Shown in pieces: positions 54,679-62,513 of a stretch of DNA of 64,000 nt. The notes beneath the pieces are model-generated. The model worked only from the letters and a program-made list of their open reading frames with translations, was not told the DNA's origin and did no database searches. Position numbers and translations under genes: made by a program. This DNA comes from Achromobacter piechaudii NBRC 102461. Lineage in GTDB: Bacteria > Pseudomonadota > Gammaproteobacteria > Burkholderiales > Burkholderiaceae_B. Positions within the stretch are counted from its first letter, which is position 1; the number at the start of each line of letters is the position of its first letter. The stretch lies in the NCBI RefSeq assembly GCF_001571245.1, contig NZ_BCTK01000013.1, positions 124,001 to 188,000 of the forward strand, written 5' to 3'.

Positions 54679-55647
54679 CTAGTTGACCTGAATGCCTGCC
54701 GACAGGATGAGCTTGCGATACCGGTCCAATTCCTGCGCCCAGAACGCAGTGAAGGCAGCCGGCGTGCTCTGCCGCAATTCCGCGCCCATCGCGATCAACC
54801 GTTGTGAATAGTCGGGATCCGACATCACGGCGTTCAGCGCGCCGCTCAGTTTGTCCACGATGGGGGCGGGCGTGCCGGCTGGCGCCGCCAGGCCGAACCA
54901 CGTTGTCAGCTGCATCCCCGCCATGCCCAGCTCCTCGAACGTCGGCACGTCGGGGATGGCCTTGAGCCGCGTATCCGATGCGACGGCCAATGCGCGCACG
55001 CGCCCGCTCTGGATGTGGCCAATTGCGCCGTTGTCGAACATGAAGTCGAGCCGCCCGCCCATCAGGTCGGTCAGCGCGGGGTTGTTGCCCTTGTAGGGAA
55101 CGTGAGTGACCTTGATTCCGTTGATCGAACTGAAAAGTTCGCCGGACAGGTGCCCGGAATTACCTGTGCCGCCGGAGCCATACGACAGCGTGCCGGGCTG
55201 CTTGCGCGCAGCAGCCACGACGTCGGCGGGACGTTTGAAGGGGGACTCGGCGGAAACGATCAGTACGCTGGGCACCAGCGCGACCTCACCGATGGGTGTG
55301 AAATCCTTGATGGGGTCGAAATGAACCTTGGCGTAGAGATTGGGCGCCGACACGTTCGCCGAACTGCTGGCGAGCAGCAGGGTGTAGCCGTCTGGCGCGG
55401 CGCGCGCGAACTGCGTGGTCGCGATCGTGCCGGATGCACCGGCCAGGTTTTCCACGACAACCGTCGCGTTCAGGCGTTTGCCCAAGGCATTGCCCAACGA
55501 TCGGCCGATAGTGTCCGCCGAGCCGCCTGCGGGCCATGGCACGATAAGTCGTATCGGCTTGTCCGGGTACGGTGCGGCAGCCAGTGCCATGGCGCTGAAC
55601 GCGGATGCCAGGGCGCCGCACGCCCAACGCCTGATGGGAAAGCGCAT
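54679..55647 (-). CDS. Bug (TctC) family periplasmic solute receptor
   Basis: 322 residues, signal peptide ends 'AMALAAA' near residue 24. Canonical Bug blocks: 'IRLIVPWPAGGSADTIGRSL', 'ENLAGASGTIATTQFARAAPDGYTLLL', 'LSYGSGGTGNSGHLSGELF', 'VPYKGNNPALTDLMGGRLDFMFDN'. ATG 55647; the frame open to 55707 is not used. Operon-like order hydrolase, this receptor, second receptor. Ligand unknown, presumably an organic acid. Confidence 0.92.
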   Translation of the reverse strand: MRFPIRRWACGALASAFSAMALAAAPYPDKPIRLIVPWPAGGSADTIGRSLGNALGKRLNATVVVENLAGASGTIATTQFARAAPDGYTLLLASSSANVSAPNLYAKVHFDPIKDFTPIGEVALVPSVLIVSAESPFKRPADVVAAARKQPGTLSYGSGGTGNSGHLSGELFSSINGIKVTHVPYKGNNPALTDLMGGRLDFMFDNGAIGHIQSGRVRALAVASDTRLKAIPDVPTFEELGMAGMQLTTWFGLAAPAGTPAPIVDKLSGALNAVMSDPDYSQRLIAMGAELRQSTPAAFTAFWAQELDRYRKLILSAGIQVN

Positions 55648-55716
55648 GTTTGTCTCCTTGGTGGATCCTCCCTCTTGCTCATTGGCGTATCGGGGAGGTG
55701 TAGGCAAGAGCCACGA

Positions 55717-56412
55717 TCAATCTGTACGAGCCTTGGCGGACTCCTTGGGAAGGTGCGCAAGGACGAGGGACAGCAGCACGTCCTGCGAATGATTGAAGAA
55801 ATGGTCGGCACCCGGGACCACGATGATGGGATGCGAGGTGGGACGCGCCCAGTCCAGCAATGGGGGCAAGGGCGCCTGCGCGTCCATTTCTCCATGAATC
55901 AACACGACATCGGCAGGCAGGGGCGGCGTGTTGTAGACGCGGTCCCCTTCGACCGTGCCGACCGGCAGGCCGGCAAGAATGGCGACGGTGGGCGCCACGC
56001 CGCTGTCGGCCAGCACGCGGATCGCGCGGGCAAGCACATAGGCGCCAAAAGAAAAGCCGATCAATGCCAATGGCGCCCGCCCGGATTCGTGGCGCACCGC
56101 CTCTACCACGGTCAGGATGTCCAGGGTCTCGCCCACGCCGTGGTCGTAGATGCCGGCGCTATTTCCGACGCCCCGAAAGCTGGGGCGCAGGACGAGCCAT
56201 CCTGCATCGCGCAGGCCGTGAGCGAGCTTGTGCGGAATCTTGTGGCGGGGGCTGCCGCCCAGCAGGGGTTGGGGGTGCGTGACGATCGCCATGCCCACAG
56301 GCGGTGCGACGGGGCGGTCGATAAGCACTTCGAGCGCACCGGCGGGGCCGGGCATCAACCGTGATTCCGTTTTACCGGTGGACGGCTGGTCCAGGTCGAT
56401 GAGAGGAGGCAT
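55717..56412 (-). CDS. COG2945-type alpha/beta hydrolase
   Basis: 231 residues. Characteristic start block 'IVTHPQPLLGGSPRHKIPH', then 'LVLRPSFRGVGNSAGIYDHGVGE', nucleophile Ser in 'ALIGFSFGAYVLARA', Asp in 'VVLIHGEMDAQAPL' and His in 'VPGADHFFNHSQ'. Cytoplasmic serine hydrolase of unknown substrate; small esters or thioesters are likely. ATG 56412 is chosen because the only earlier start is TTG 56430; a ribosome site is not evident. Lies between LysR and two Bug receptor genes, all on the minus strand. Confidence 0.85.
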   Translation of the reverse strand: MPPLIDLDQPSTGKTESRLMPGPAGALEVLIDRPVAPPVGMAIVTHPQPLLGGSPRHKIPHKLAHGLRDAGWLVLRPSFRGVGNSAGIYDHGVGETLDILTVVEAVRHESGRAPLALIGFSFGAYVLARAIRVLADSGVAPTVAILAGLPVGTVEGDRVYNTPPLPADVVLIHGEMDAQAPLPPLLDWARPTSHPIIVVPGADHFFNHSQDVLLSLVLAHLPKESAKARTD

Positions 56413-56523
56413 GTTGACCACATAACGCAATCGGGATGCCCCAGATTAATCCGTTATGAAAATGCTGAATAAATAGAATTTCGTGATGGATATGATCACA
56501 CCGGGAGATGGCGCAGCGGCGGG

Positions 56524-57456
56524 CTATTTGGCGAGCCATCGCGCTGAAGGCCAGCGATCCTGCCGGACCGCGTCGCGTGCGCACTGGAGCAGTTCGTTCA
56601 TGACGCAGTGCACAGAATTTGCCACTGCGCGCGTCGCGGGTTGCGCCAGCACGATGCGACGCACCAGAAGCGGGTCGACGACCGGAGCCGCCGCCAGGAT
56701 TCCCCGATCCACATCGTCGGCCACTGCAATCGAGGGCAGGATGGTGTAGCCATGGCCGTCCAGCACCAGACGCTTCTGCACGCTCATCGCGTTGGTCTCA
56801 GCCACGATATGTAGATCCGTTTCCTGCGCGCGCGCGGCTTGCTCGACAAGCGAGCGCAGACCATGCGGCGCGCTCGGCAGCACCAGCGGACGCCCGATGA
56901 TGTCGGCCATGCGCACGGGTTTGCGCTTGTCCAGCCCGCTTGTCGGCGGGCCCACGAACCACAGGCTTTCTTCCAGCAACGGCCGGAACTTCAAGGCTGG
57001 GTTCGGCTTGGAGTCGTAGAGCAGCGCAAAGTCCACGTCGCCGGTTTCCAGCCAGGATTGCAGGTGCCCGGCGTAGCCGGCCGTCAATCGCAGGCGAATG
57101 CCCGGGTAGTGGGCCGTCACCGCACTGAGCAACGCACTGGACAGCATGTCCGCAGTGCTGGGCAACAGGCCGACGGTGACGATGCCTCCCACGGTCCCGC
57201 TGGACGGCCGGATCTCGGCCCGCGCCCGATCCAGCTCGTTCAAGGCGCGGCGGGCGTAGTCCTCAAGCGTCTTGCCGGCATCCGTCAGCTCCATCCCAAG
57301 GCGGCCGCGAGTGAAAAGCGGCGCACCGATGTCATCTTCCAGCAGCTTTAACTGGCGCGAGACCGCTGGCTGCACGATGTTCAGCAGACGCGCGGCGCTG
57401 GTCACGCTGCCAGTCTCCGCCACGGTCACGAACGCCTTCAATTGCTTCAGATCCAT
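56524..57456 (-). CDS. LysR-family transcriptional regulator
   Basis: 310 residues. HTH at 1-60 ('LKQLKAFVTVAETGSVTSAARLLNIVQPAVSRQLKLLE', by position), effector domain from about 90, similar to the NAC/Cbl-type subgroup ('GRLGMELTDAGK'). ATG 57456 has GGAGGCAGGG; the frame to 57501 is not used. Divergent from the split ThDP decarboxylase genes (115-base, AT-rich gap) and upstream of the hydrolase-Bug run, so it probably controls both. Confidence 0.9.
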   Translation of the reverse strand: MDLKQLKAFVTVAETGSVTSAARLLNIVQPAVSRQLKLLEDDIGAPLFTRGRLGMELTDAGKTLEDYARRALNELDRARAEIRPSSGTVGGIVTVGLLPSTADMLSSALLSAVTAHYPGIRLRLTAGYAGHLQSWLETGDVDFALLYDSKPNPALKFRPLLEESLWFVGPPTSGLDKRKPVRMADIIGRPLVLPSAPHGLRSLVEQAARAQETDLHIVAETNAMSVQKRLVLDGHGYTILPSIAVADDVDRGILAAAPVVDPLLVRRIVLAQPATRAVANSVHCVMNELLQCARDAVRQDRWPSARWLAK

Positions 57457-57571
57457 CCCTGCCTCCGGGGTATGCAGATGGGTGATGAGATCCATCAACA
57501 AATTCTATTTAGTTTGCGATTCTATAGCGATATAAGATGGATCGAACGACTCAGCCCCTGGGAACAGAACC

Positions 57572-58108
57572 ATGACTTCGACCACTACCGAGGCGCCGGC
57601 TTGGCAGCAAGCCGTGTTTGACGCCTTGAAATCCGGCGGCATCCGCCAGATTGCCTATGTGCCGGACGCCGGCCATGCCTATGCCATTCGGCAGGCGCAG
57701 CTGGACCCGGACATCAACGACGTCGTTCTGACGACGGAAGAGGAGGGCGTGGCGGTGGTCAGCGGTGCGTGGCTTGGCGGCCAGCGCGCCGCGCTGCTGA
57801 TGCAAAGCAGCGGCGTCGGCAATTGCGTGAACATGTTTTCGTTGCTGCGCAGCTGCAACTTTCCCTTCCTGACGCTGGTGACCATGCGCGGAGAGTACGC
57901 CGAGTTCAATCCGTGGCAGGGCCCGATGGGCAAGACGACCCAGCAGGCGCTGGAACTGATGGGCATCACGGTACTTAGGGCTTCGAATCCCGAGGAGGTC
58001 GGCGAGATCGTCAGCGCCGCGCTCGATTCCGCCTTTCTGGCGGGCGAACAGGTGGCCGTACTGCTATCGCAGACCTTGATCGGACGCAAGAAATGGGAGC
58101 GCAACTGA
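57572..58108 (+). CDS. ThDP decarboxylase, PYR-domain subunit (sulfopyruvate/phosphonopyruvate decarboxylase alpha-like)
   Basis: 178 residues, the N-terminal (pyrimidine-binding) half of a ThDP enzyme as a separate protein: catalytic Glu in 'DVVLTTEEEGVAVVSGAWLGG', 'LLMQSSGVGNCVNMFSLLRS', 'LVTMRGEYAEFNPWQGPMG'. This split form is typical of ComD-type sulfopyruvate decarboxylase and some phosphonopyruvate decarboxylases. It works only with the PP-domain subunit encoded next. Start ATG 57572. Confidence 0.85.
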   Translation: MTSTTTEAPAWQQAVFDALKSGGIRQIAYVPDAGHAYAIRQAQLDPDINDVVLTTEEEGVAVVSGAWLGGQRAALLMQSSGVGNCVNMFSLLRSCNFPFLTLVTMRGEYAEFNPWQGPMGKTTQQALELMGITVLRASNPEEVGEIVSAALDSAFLAGEQVAVLLSQTLIGRKKWERN

Positions 58109-58707
58109 TGTCGACCAACATGAACTCATCCGGCGCCGCCGAGCGCCGCGCCTTCGTGTCGCAACTGATCGCCGCTGCTCCTGACGCGTTGGTCATTTCC
58201 GGCCTGGGGTCGCCGTCCTATGACGTCTTTGCCGCCGGCGACCGGGACCACAACTTCTATCTCTGGGGCGCCATGGGCGGCGCCGCGGCAATGGGACTTG
58301 GGCTGGCGCTGGCGCAGCCCGAGCGCTCGGTCGTCGTGATAACGGGGGATGGCGAACAATTGATGGGTGTCGGCACGCTGGGCACGATCGGCGCCAAACA
58401 ACCAAAGAACCTGACGATCGTCGTGCTGGACAACGGCCACTTCGGCGAAACCGGGATGCAGCGCAGCCACACCAGCCTGGGCACCGACCTGGTCGCGGTG
58501 GCCCGAGGATTCGGCATCAAGGACGCCTTCAGCATCCGCGAAACGGATCAGGCGAGCGAGGTCGTGGAACGGGTGAAGGCCCGGCGCAGCGTAGCGTTCG
58601 TGCAGGTGTTCATCCGGCCCGACGAGCCGCCGCGCGCGCTTCCTCCGCGCGATGGCGTCCACGTCAAGAACCGGTTTCGGGCCGCCTTGGACTTGCCCAC
58701 ATTCTGA
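58108..58707 (+). CDS. ThDP decarboxylase, PP-domain subunit (ComE-like)
   Basis: 199 residues. Mg/diphosphate motif 'VVITGDGEQLMGVGTLGTI' through 'LTIVVLDNGHFGETG' (GDG ... N pattern), preceded by 'NFYLWGAMGGAAAMGLGLAL'. ATG 58108 overlaps the alpha stop (TGATG), GGGAGC upstream. Together with the preceding gene it forms a heteromeric decarboxylase of a 2-oxo acid bearing a sulfonate, phosphonate or carboxylate group. No Fe-S or sulfite-handling gene is close, so the substrate is open. Confidence 0.87.
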   Translation: MSTNMNSSGAAERRAFVSQLIAAAPDALVISGLGSPSYDVFAAGDRDHNFYLWGAMGGAAAMGLGLALAQPERSVVVITGDGEQLMGVGTLGTIGAKQPKNLTIVVLDNGHFGETGMQRSHTSLGTDLVAVARGFGIKDAFSIRETDQASEVVERVKARRSVAFVQVFIRPDEPPRALPPRDGVHVKNRFRAALDLPTF

Positions 58708-58796
58708 GCGGATGCGGCCACGCAGGCCGGCCCAGTCACCACGCTGCCGCAGGGGCCGGCATGCGGCAATGATGCAGCCGCATCTTCGTCCAATTT

Positions 58797-59804
58797 CTAG
58801 TCCATCCGCACTCCGGCCTGCTTGGCCAGCTTGCCCCATTTCTGGCTCTCGTTTCGAATGAAGATGGCGAACTCCTGGGGTGTGCCTCCCATCGGATCGG
58901 CGCCTTGCCCTTTGATGAACGCGTCGACCTCGGGGGCGCGCAACACGCGGTTCAGCGCGGCGTTGATCTTCTCCACCACGTCTTTGGGCAATTGTGCGGG
59001 TCCCATGATGCCGTACCAGGTCCCGCTGATCACATCTGGCAGGCCTTCCTCGTTCGTCGTGGGCACCTGAGGCAGAGTGGCGATGCGATTGGAAGAAGTG
59101 ACCGCCAGCGCGCGTAGCCGGTTGTCGGCAATGAAGGCGGACACGGCGGGCGCGTCCGCGACCATCATGTCGACGGTGCCGCCGATGACGTCGGCAATGG
59201 CGGGCGCGGCGCCACGATAGGGGATATGCGTGATGGACACGCCCGCGGAACGCTTCAGCAATTCCGCGCCGAGTTGCGTGGTGGTTCCATTGCCCGCCGA
59301 CGCAAAGTTCAACGTATCCGGCTTGGCCTTGGCTGCCGCCAACAGGCTGGAGAGCGAGGTGTAGGGGCTTTTGGCGGCCACCACCACGACCTGCGGCGTG
59401 TTCACCGCCAGACCGACGGCGACGAGATCCCGGTCCGGGTTGTAATTGACGTTCTTTGTGATGGCGGGAATGATCACCAGGGCGCCGGTCGATGAAAAAA
59501 GGATGGTGTGACCATCCGAGGCCTTGGCCACTTCGGCCGCACCTAGCGTGCCGCCCGCGCCGGCGCGATTCTCCACGATCACCGTCTGTCCCAGCTCGGG
59601 GCCCAGGCGCGCCGAGATAAAACGGGCTAGCGCGTCGGCGGGTCCTCCCGGCGCGAACGGGACGATCAGACGAATCGGTTGTCTTGGCCACGATACCTGT
59701 TGGGCTTGAACAGCCGAAGAAAGCGGCAGCCCGCCGCAGACGATCAAACTGGCCAATAGGGCCGAGACTGCGCGGCGCCGAGCCGGACTCTGGGGAATTG
59801 TCAT
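58797..59804 (-). CDS. Bug (TctC) family periplasmic solute receptor
   Basis: 335 residues, signal peptide ends 'SSAVQAQQV' near residue 35. Blocks 'IRLIVPFAPGGPADALARFI', 'ENRAGAGGTLGAAEVAKASDGHTILF', 'LNFASAGNGTTTQLGAELL', 'IPYRGAAPAIADVIGGTVDMMV'. ATG 59804 with AGGAGACATC; the frame beyond is not used. Last gene of the minus run reductase, TtdA, TtdB, receptor, so its ligand is probably the hydroxy acid handled by TtdAB. Confidence 0.92.
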   Translation of the reverse strand: MTIPQSPARRRAVSALLASLIVCGGLPLSSAVQAQQVSWPRQPIRLIVPFAPGGPADALARFISARLGPELGQTVIVENRAGAGGTLGAAEVAKASDGHTILFSSTGALVIIPAITKNVNYNPDRDLVAVGLAVNTPQVVVVAAKSPYTSLSSLLAAAKAKPDTLNFASAGNGTTTQLGAELLKRSAGVSITHIPYRGAAPAIADVIGGTVDMMVADAPAVSAFIADNRLRALAVTSSNRIATLPQVPTTNEEGLPDVISGTWYGIMGPAQLPKDVVEKINAALNRVLRAPEVDAFIKGQGADPMGGTPQEFAIFIRNESQKWGKLAKQAGVRMD

Positions 59805-59866
59805 GATGTCTCCTGTTATTGATTTGTTGTGGCCGCCGTGACGCTGGCAGCCCGGTCCTTGCTGAT

Positions 59867-60496
59867 TCAGCTTTCGGGTGGCATGCGCGTGCGCGCCAGC
59901 TCCGCCAGGATCTCGGGAAGTCTCTGCCGCGCGCTGAGGCGGACATCCTCGTACAGACTGTTGCCGTGGGCGTCGATTCCCACCGTGGCGGGCCCCAGGC
60001 CTTCGACGCGCAGGCGCACGATGCGGTAGTGGGTCAACATGTCGGGCCATCCGACTTCGACGACTTCCTTCACGGCCAAGGTGAGCGGCGTGCAGCCTCC
60101 GCCGAGGAATGACAGATATACGCCGCCCGTAAGCCGCAGCGCCTGGACGCTCGCCGAATCCAGGCCGCCCTTGCCGCCGACGGCGTGCAGGCCTAATTCC
60201 CGGATCAGCGTGGGCATGTAGGGGTTGAAGCGCGTGCTGGTCGTCGGGTTGATGTAGCGCACGTCGAAATGGTCGCCGCGTTGTTCGCTGTAACTGCCGA
60301 TATGGAACAGGCTTTGATCCCGCATCGCCAGCGGCAGCGGTTCATGCCCCTCCAGCGCGCGCAGTAGTCGCTGGTGCGTGGGCAGTCCAGCCGTCACCAG
60401 GATTTCTCCGTCGAGTACCACCAGGTCGCCCACGCGCAGCTTGCGCGCGGCCTCGGCGGAAAGCGGGAAGCGCATTCGGTGCAGGGATGGCGTCAT
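59867..60496 (-). CDS. ttdB: L(+)-tartrate dehydratase / class I fumarase, beta subunit
   Basis: 209 residues; class I Fe-S hydro-lyase beta domain: 'RKLRVGDLVVLDGEILVTAG', 'NPTTSTRFNPYMP', 'AVGGKGGLDSASVQAL', 'YLSFLGGGCTPLTLAVKEV'. ATG 60496 overlaps the TtdA stop (ATGA). Works with TtdA as a two-subunit dehydratase of tartrate, fumarate/malate or a relative; sequence does not fix the substrate. Confidence 0.88.
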   Translation of the reverse strand: MTPSLHRMRFPLSAEAARKLRVGDLVVLDGEILVTAGLPTHQRLLRALEGHEPLPLAMRDQSLFHIGSYSEQRGDHFDVRYINPTTSTRFNPYMPTLIRELGLHAVGGKGGLDSASVQALRLTGGVYLSFLGGGCTPLTLAVKEVVEVGWPDMLTHYRIVRLRVEGLGPATVGIDAHGNSLYEDVRLSARQRLPEILAELARTRMPPES

Positions 60497-61362
60497 TCGA
60501 TCACCTCAACGCGGCCATCGTTATGCAGGCGAGCCCGCGTGCGTCGGTTGATCCAGCAGTTGAACGCGACCGCTACAGGGATGAATCCGTGCCCCGCAGC
60601 GTAGTTGACGTGCACGGCGTAGGCGGTGCTTGTTCCGCCCGTGCCCATGGGGCCAAACCCGGTCTGGTTTACCGCGGCTGCCAGCCGGCGCTCCATATCT
60701 GCCACGAATGGCTCGGGATGAACCTCGCCGATGGGACGCAGCGTGGCTTCCTTGGCCATTTTGGCGGCGTAGTCAAAGGTTCCGCCAATTCCCACGCCAA
60801 CGACCACGGGCGGGCAGGGCTGGGTGCCGGCTTCCATCACGGCCTCCATGATGAAAGCTTCGATGGTCGCCAGGTCGGGGAAACTGAATATCTTTAGCGC
60901 TGCCCACCGCCCTGAACCCAGTGCCTTGGGACTGCAGGTGATGTCCAGGCAATCGCTGCCATCGACCATGTCGAACGTAATGATGGGCATGCCGGGGCCG
61001 GTGTGGCCGCGTTGCAGGGTCAGCGGATGCGTGACATGGGGAAGCAGCGGCGGGTTGATGGTGTCCACCAGCGCTTCATAGCCGTCGACGATCGCCCGGC
61101 GCAGATCACCGTCCAGCTTGGCCTGCGTACCCACGCGCACGAAGTAGACGGGTATCCCTGCGTCGGAGCAGACGAAATGATTGGATTGCCTGGCTGCATC
61201 GGCGCTTTGCAGCATGATCCGCAGCGTGTGCCGGGCGGTTTGATTTGATTCGCGCTGTTCAGCTTGCGCAAGCGCCTGGCGAGTGTCAGCAGGGATGCCG
61301 CGCAGCGATCGGTCGAACAGCTCGGCGCACACGGAGGCGATCAGTTCAGCGGAGATTGCCAT
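60493..61362 (-). CDS. ttdA: L(+)-tartrate dehydratase / class I fumarase, alpha subunit
   Basis: 289 residues, the [4Fe-4S]-cluster subunit. Blocks 'NHFVCSDAGIPVYFVRVG', 'DCLDITCSPKALGSG', 'QPCPPVVVGVGIGGTFDYAAKMAKEA' and 'GPMGTGGTSTAYAVHVN', with cysteines at positions that could ligate the cluster. ATG 61362 with CGGAGACGCC; it overlaps the end of the reductase gene by 17 bases. Complete dehydratase with TtdB downstream. Confidence 0.9.
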   Translation of the reverse strand: MAISAELIASVCAELFDRSLRGIPADTRQALAQAEQRESNQTARHTLRIMLQSADAARQSNHFVCSDAGIPVYFVRVGTQAKLDGDLRRAIVDGYEALVDTINPPLLPHVTHPLTLQRGHTGPGMPIITFDMVDGSDCLDITCSPKALGSGRWAALKIFSFPDLATIEAFIMEAVMEAGTQPCPPVVVGVGIGGTFDYAAKMAKEATLRPIGEVHPEPFVADMERRLAAAVNQTGFGPMGTGGTSTAYAVHVNYAAGHGFIPVAVAFNCWINRRTRARLHNDGRVEVIE

Positions 61363-62410
61363 GGGGCGTCTCCGTATTCGATGGCGCAACCAGGGACCGG
61401 GCTCGGAGCGCCGCCAACGCATGAACCGTGCGGCAGTGAGGCATGTTCACGTCCGTTCGCACGGCCAGCTCGATCGCCGCGCCCAGGATGGCAGCCAGCT
61501 CGATTGGACGTCCTGCCTCGGCGTCCTGAAGCATGGACGTTTTCACGTGGCCAAGGCGCCGCGTCGTTGCGATACGTTCCGCGGGCGACACCGCTGGTGC
61601 GATACCCAGGGACTGACCAAGCGCCAGCAACTCGCTCATCATTTCCGTGAACACGCCATGTACGCCTGGATCGTCGATCATGACGTCGGTAGCGCAATGG
61701 GTCAGTACGCTTACGGGGTTGAAGCATGCGTTGCCCAGCAGTTTGTTCCAGACTTCTGTGCGGATGTCTCCTGTCGTATGGGCGTCCAGCCCGCAATGGC
61801 GTAGCAGCTTCACCCATTGCGACAGCCGTTCTTCGTCGGAATCTGACACGACATTGCCGAAAACCAGCCGCGAGCCCGCGCCGTGCCGGGCGAGGCCGGG
61901 CTCGGGGCAGGAACAGGACGGGTACACGACCGCGCCGATGATCCGCTCTGGCCGAATCGCGTTGCCGAGTTCGCCATGCGGGTCCGTGCTGGTCAGCGGC
62001 TCTGCCAGCGAAGTTTGGCCCGCACCGAACCACCACGGAAGACCATTTATCGCTGGCACGACGATCGTCTCCGGGCCGACCACGCGCGCCAGCAGAGGAG
62101 CGAGCGACGGCAGGGAATGGGATTTGACTGCCAGCAGGACGACGTCCGGTATCCATGGGTCGTCCTGCCCGAAGCCGCTAACGACGTCGGTGTCGAAGGC
62201 GGGAACGCTTTCGACAATCCGCCGCCCGTCTATATCGAGTCGCCAGCCGTGCTTCCTGATGGCGGCCAGCGTCTGACCTCGTGCAATGACGCGGACATCG
62301 ACACCAGAATGCGCCAGTTGGACACCAAGAAAGCCGCCGATGGCGCCCGCGCCGATGACGCAGACCCGCGATAAGGGGTTGGGTCGGAGATCAACAGAAC
62401 TCTTTTCCAT
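61346..62410 (-). CDS. Ketopantoate reductase family (PanE/ApbA) oxidoreductase
   Basis: 354 residues, longer than usual PanE (about 300). NADP-binding 'VCVIGAGAIGGFLGVQLAHSG', 'VLLAVKSHSLPSLAPLL', catalytic Lys region 'TEVWNKLLGNACFNPVSVL' and C-terminal 'GRPIELAAILGAAIELA'. ATG 62410 with AAGGATCAAAGC; the earlier frame to 62497 runs into the promoter. First gene of the run with ttdA, ttdB and the Bug receptor, so it likely reduces or oxidises the 2-oxo acid of that pathway rather than making pantoate. Divergent from the LysR-Bug fusion. Confidence 0.82.
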   Translation of the reverse strand: MEKSSVDLRPNPLSRVCVIGAGAIGGFLGVQLAHSGVDVRVIARGQTLAAIRKHGWRLDIDGRRIVESVPAFDTDVVSGFGQDDPWIPDVVLLAVKSHSLPSLAPLLARVVGPETIVVPAINGLPWWFGAGQTSLAEPLTSTDPHGELGNAIRPERIIGAVVYPSCSCPEPGLARHGAGSRLVFGNVVSDSDEERLSQWVKLLRHCGLDAHTTGDIRTEVWNKLLGNACFNPVSVLTHCATDVMIDDPGVHGVFTEMMSELLALGQSLGIAPAVSPAERIATTRRLGHVKTSMLQDAEAGRPIELAAILGAAIELAVRTDVNMPHCRTVHALAALRARSLVAPSNTETPHGNLR

Positions 62411-62486
62411 GCTTTGATCCTTCGGGAAAGTACTGAATTGAATCCGTTGCTCCGCCGCGGGATAAATGAATTCTTCGGCTAGACTC

Positions 62487-62501
62487 ATAAGTTCCACTTA
62501 T
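62487..62501. promoter_or_regulatory. Probable LysR box for the fusion regulator
   Basis: ATAAG-TTCCA-CTTAT, perfect 5-bp arms, containing T-N11-A. It ends 12 bases before the fusion gene's ATG and 76 bases before the divergent reductase ATG, where an autoregulatory LysR site is expected. Confidence 0.6.
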
Positions 62502-62513
62502 AAATATCGCGCC

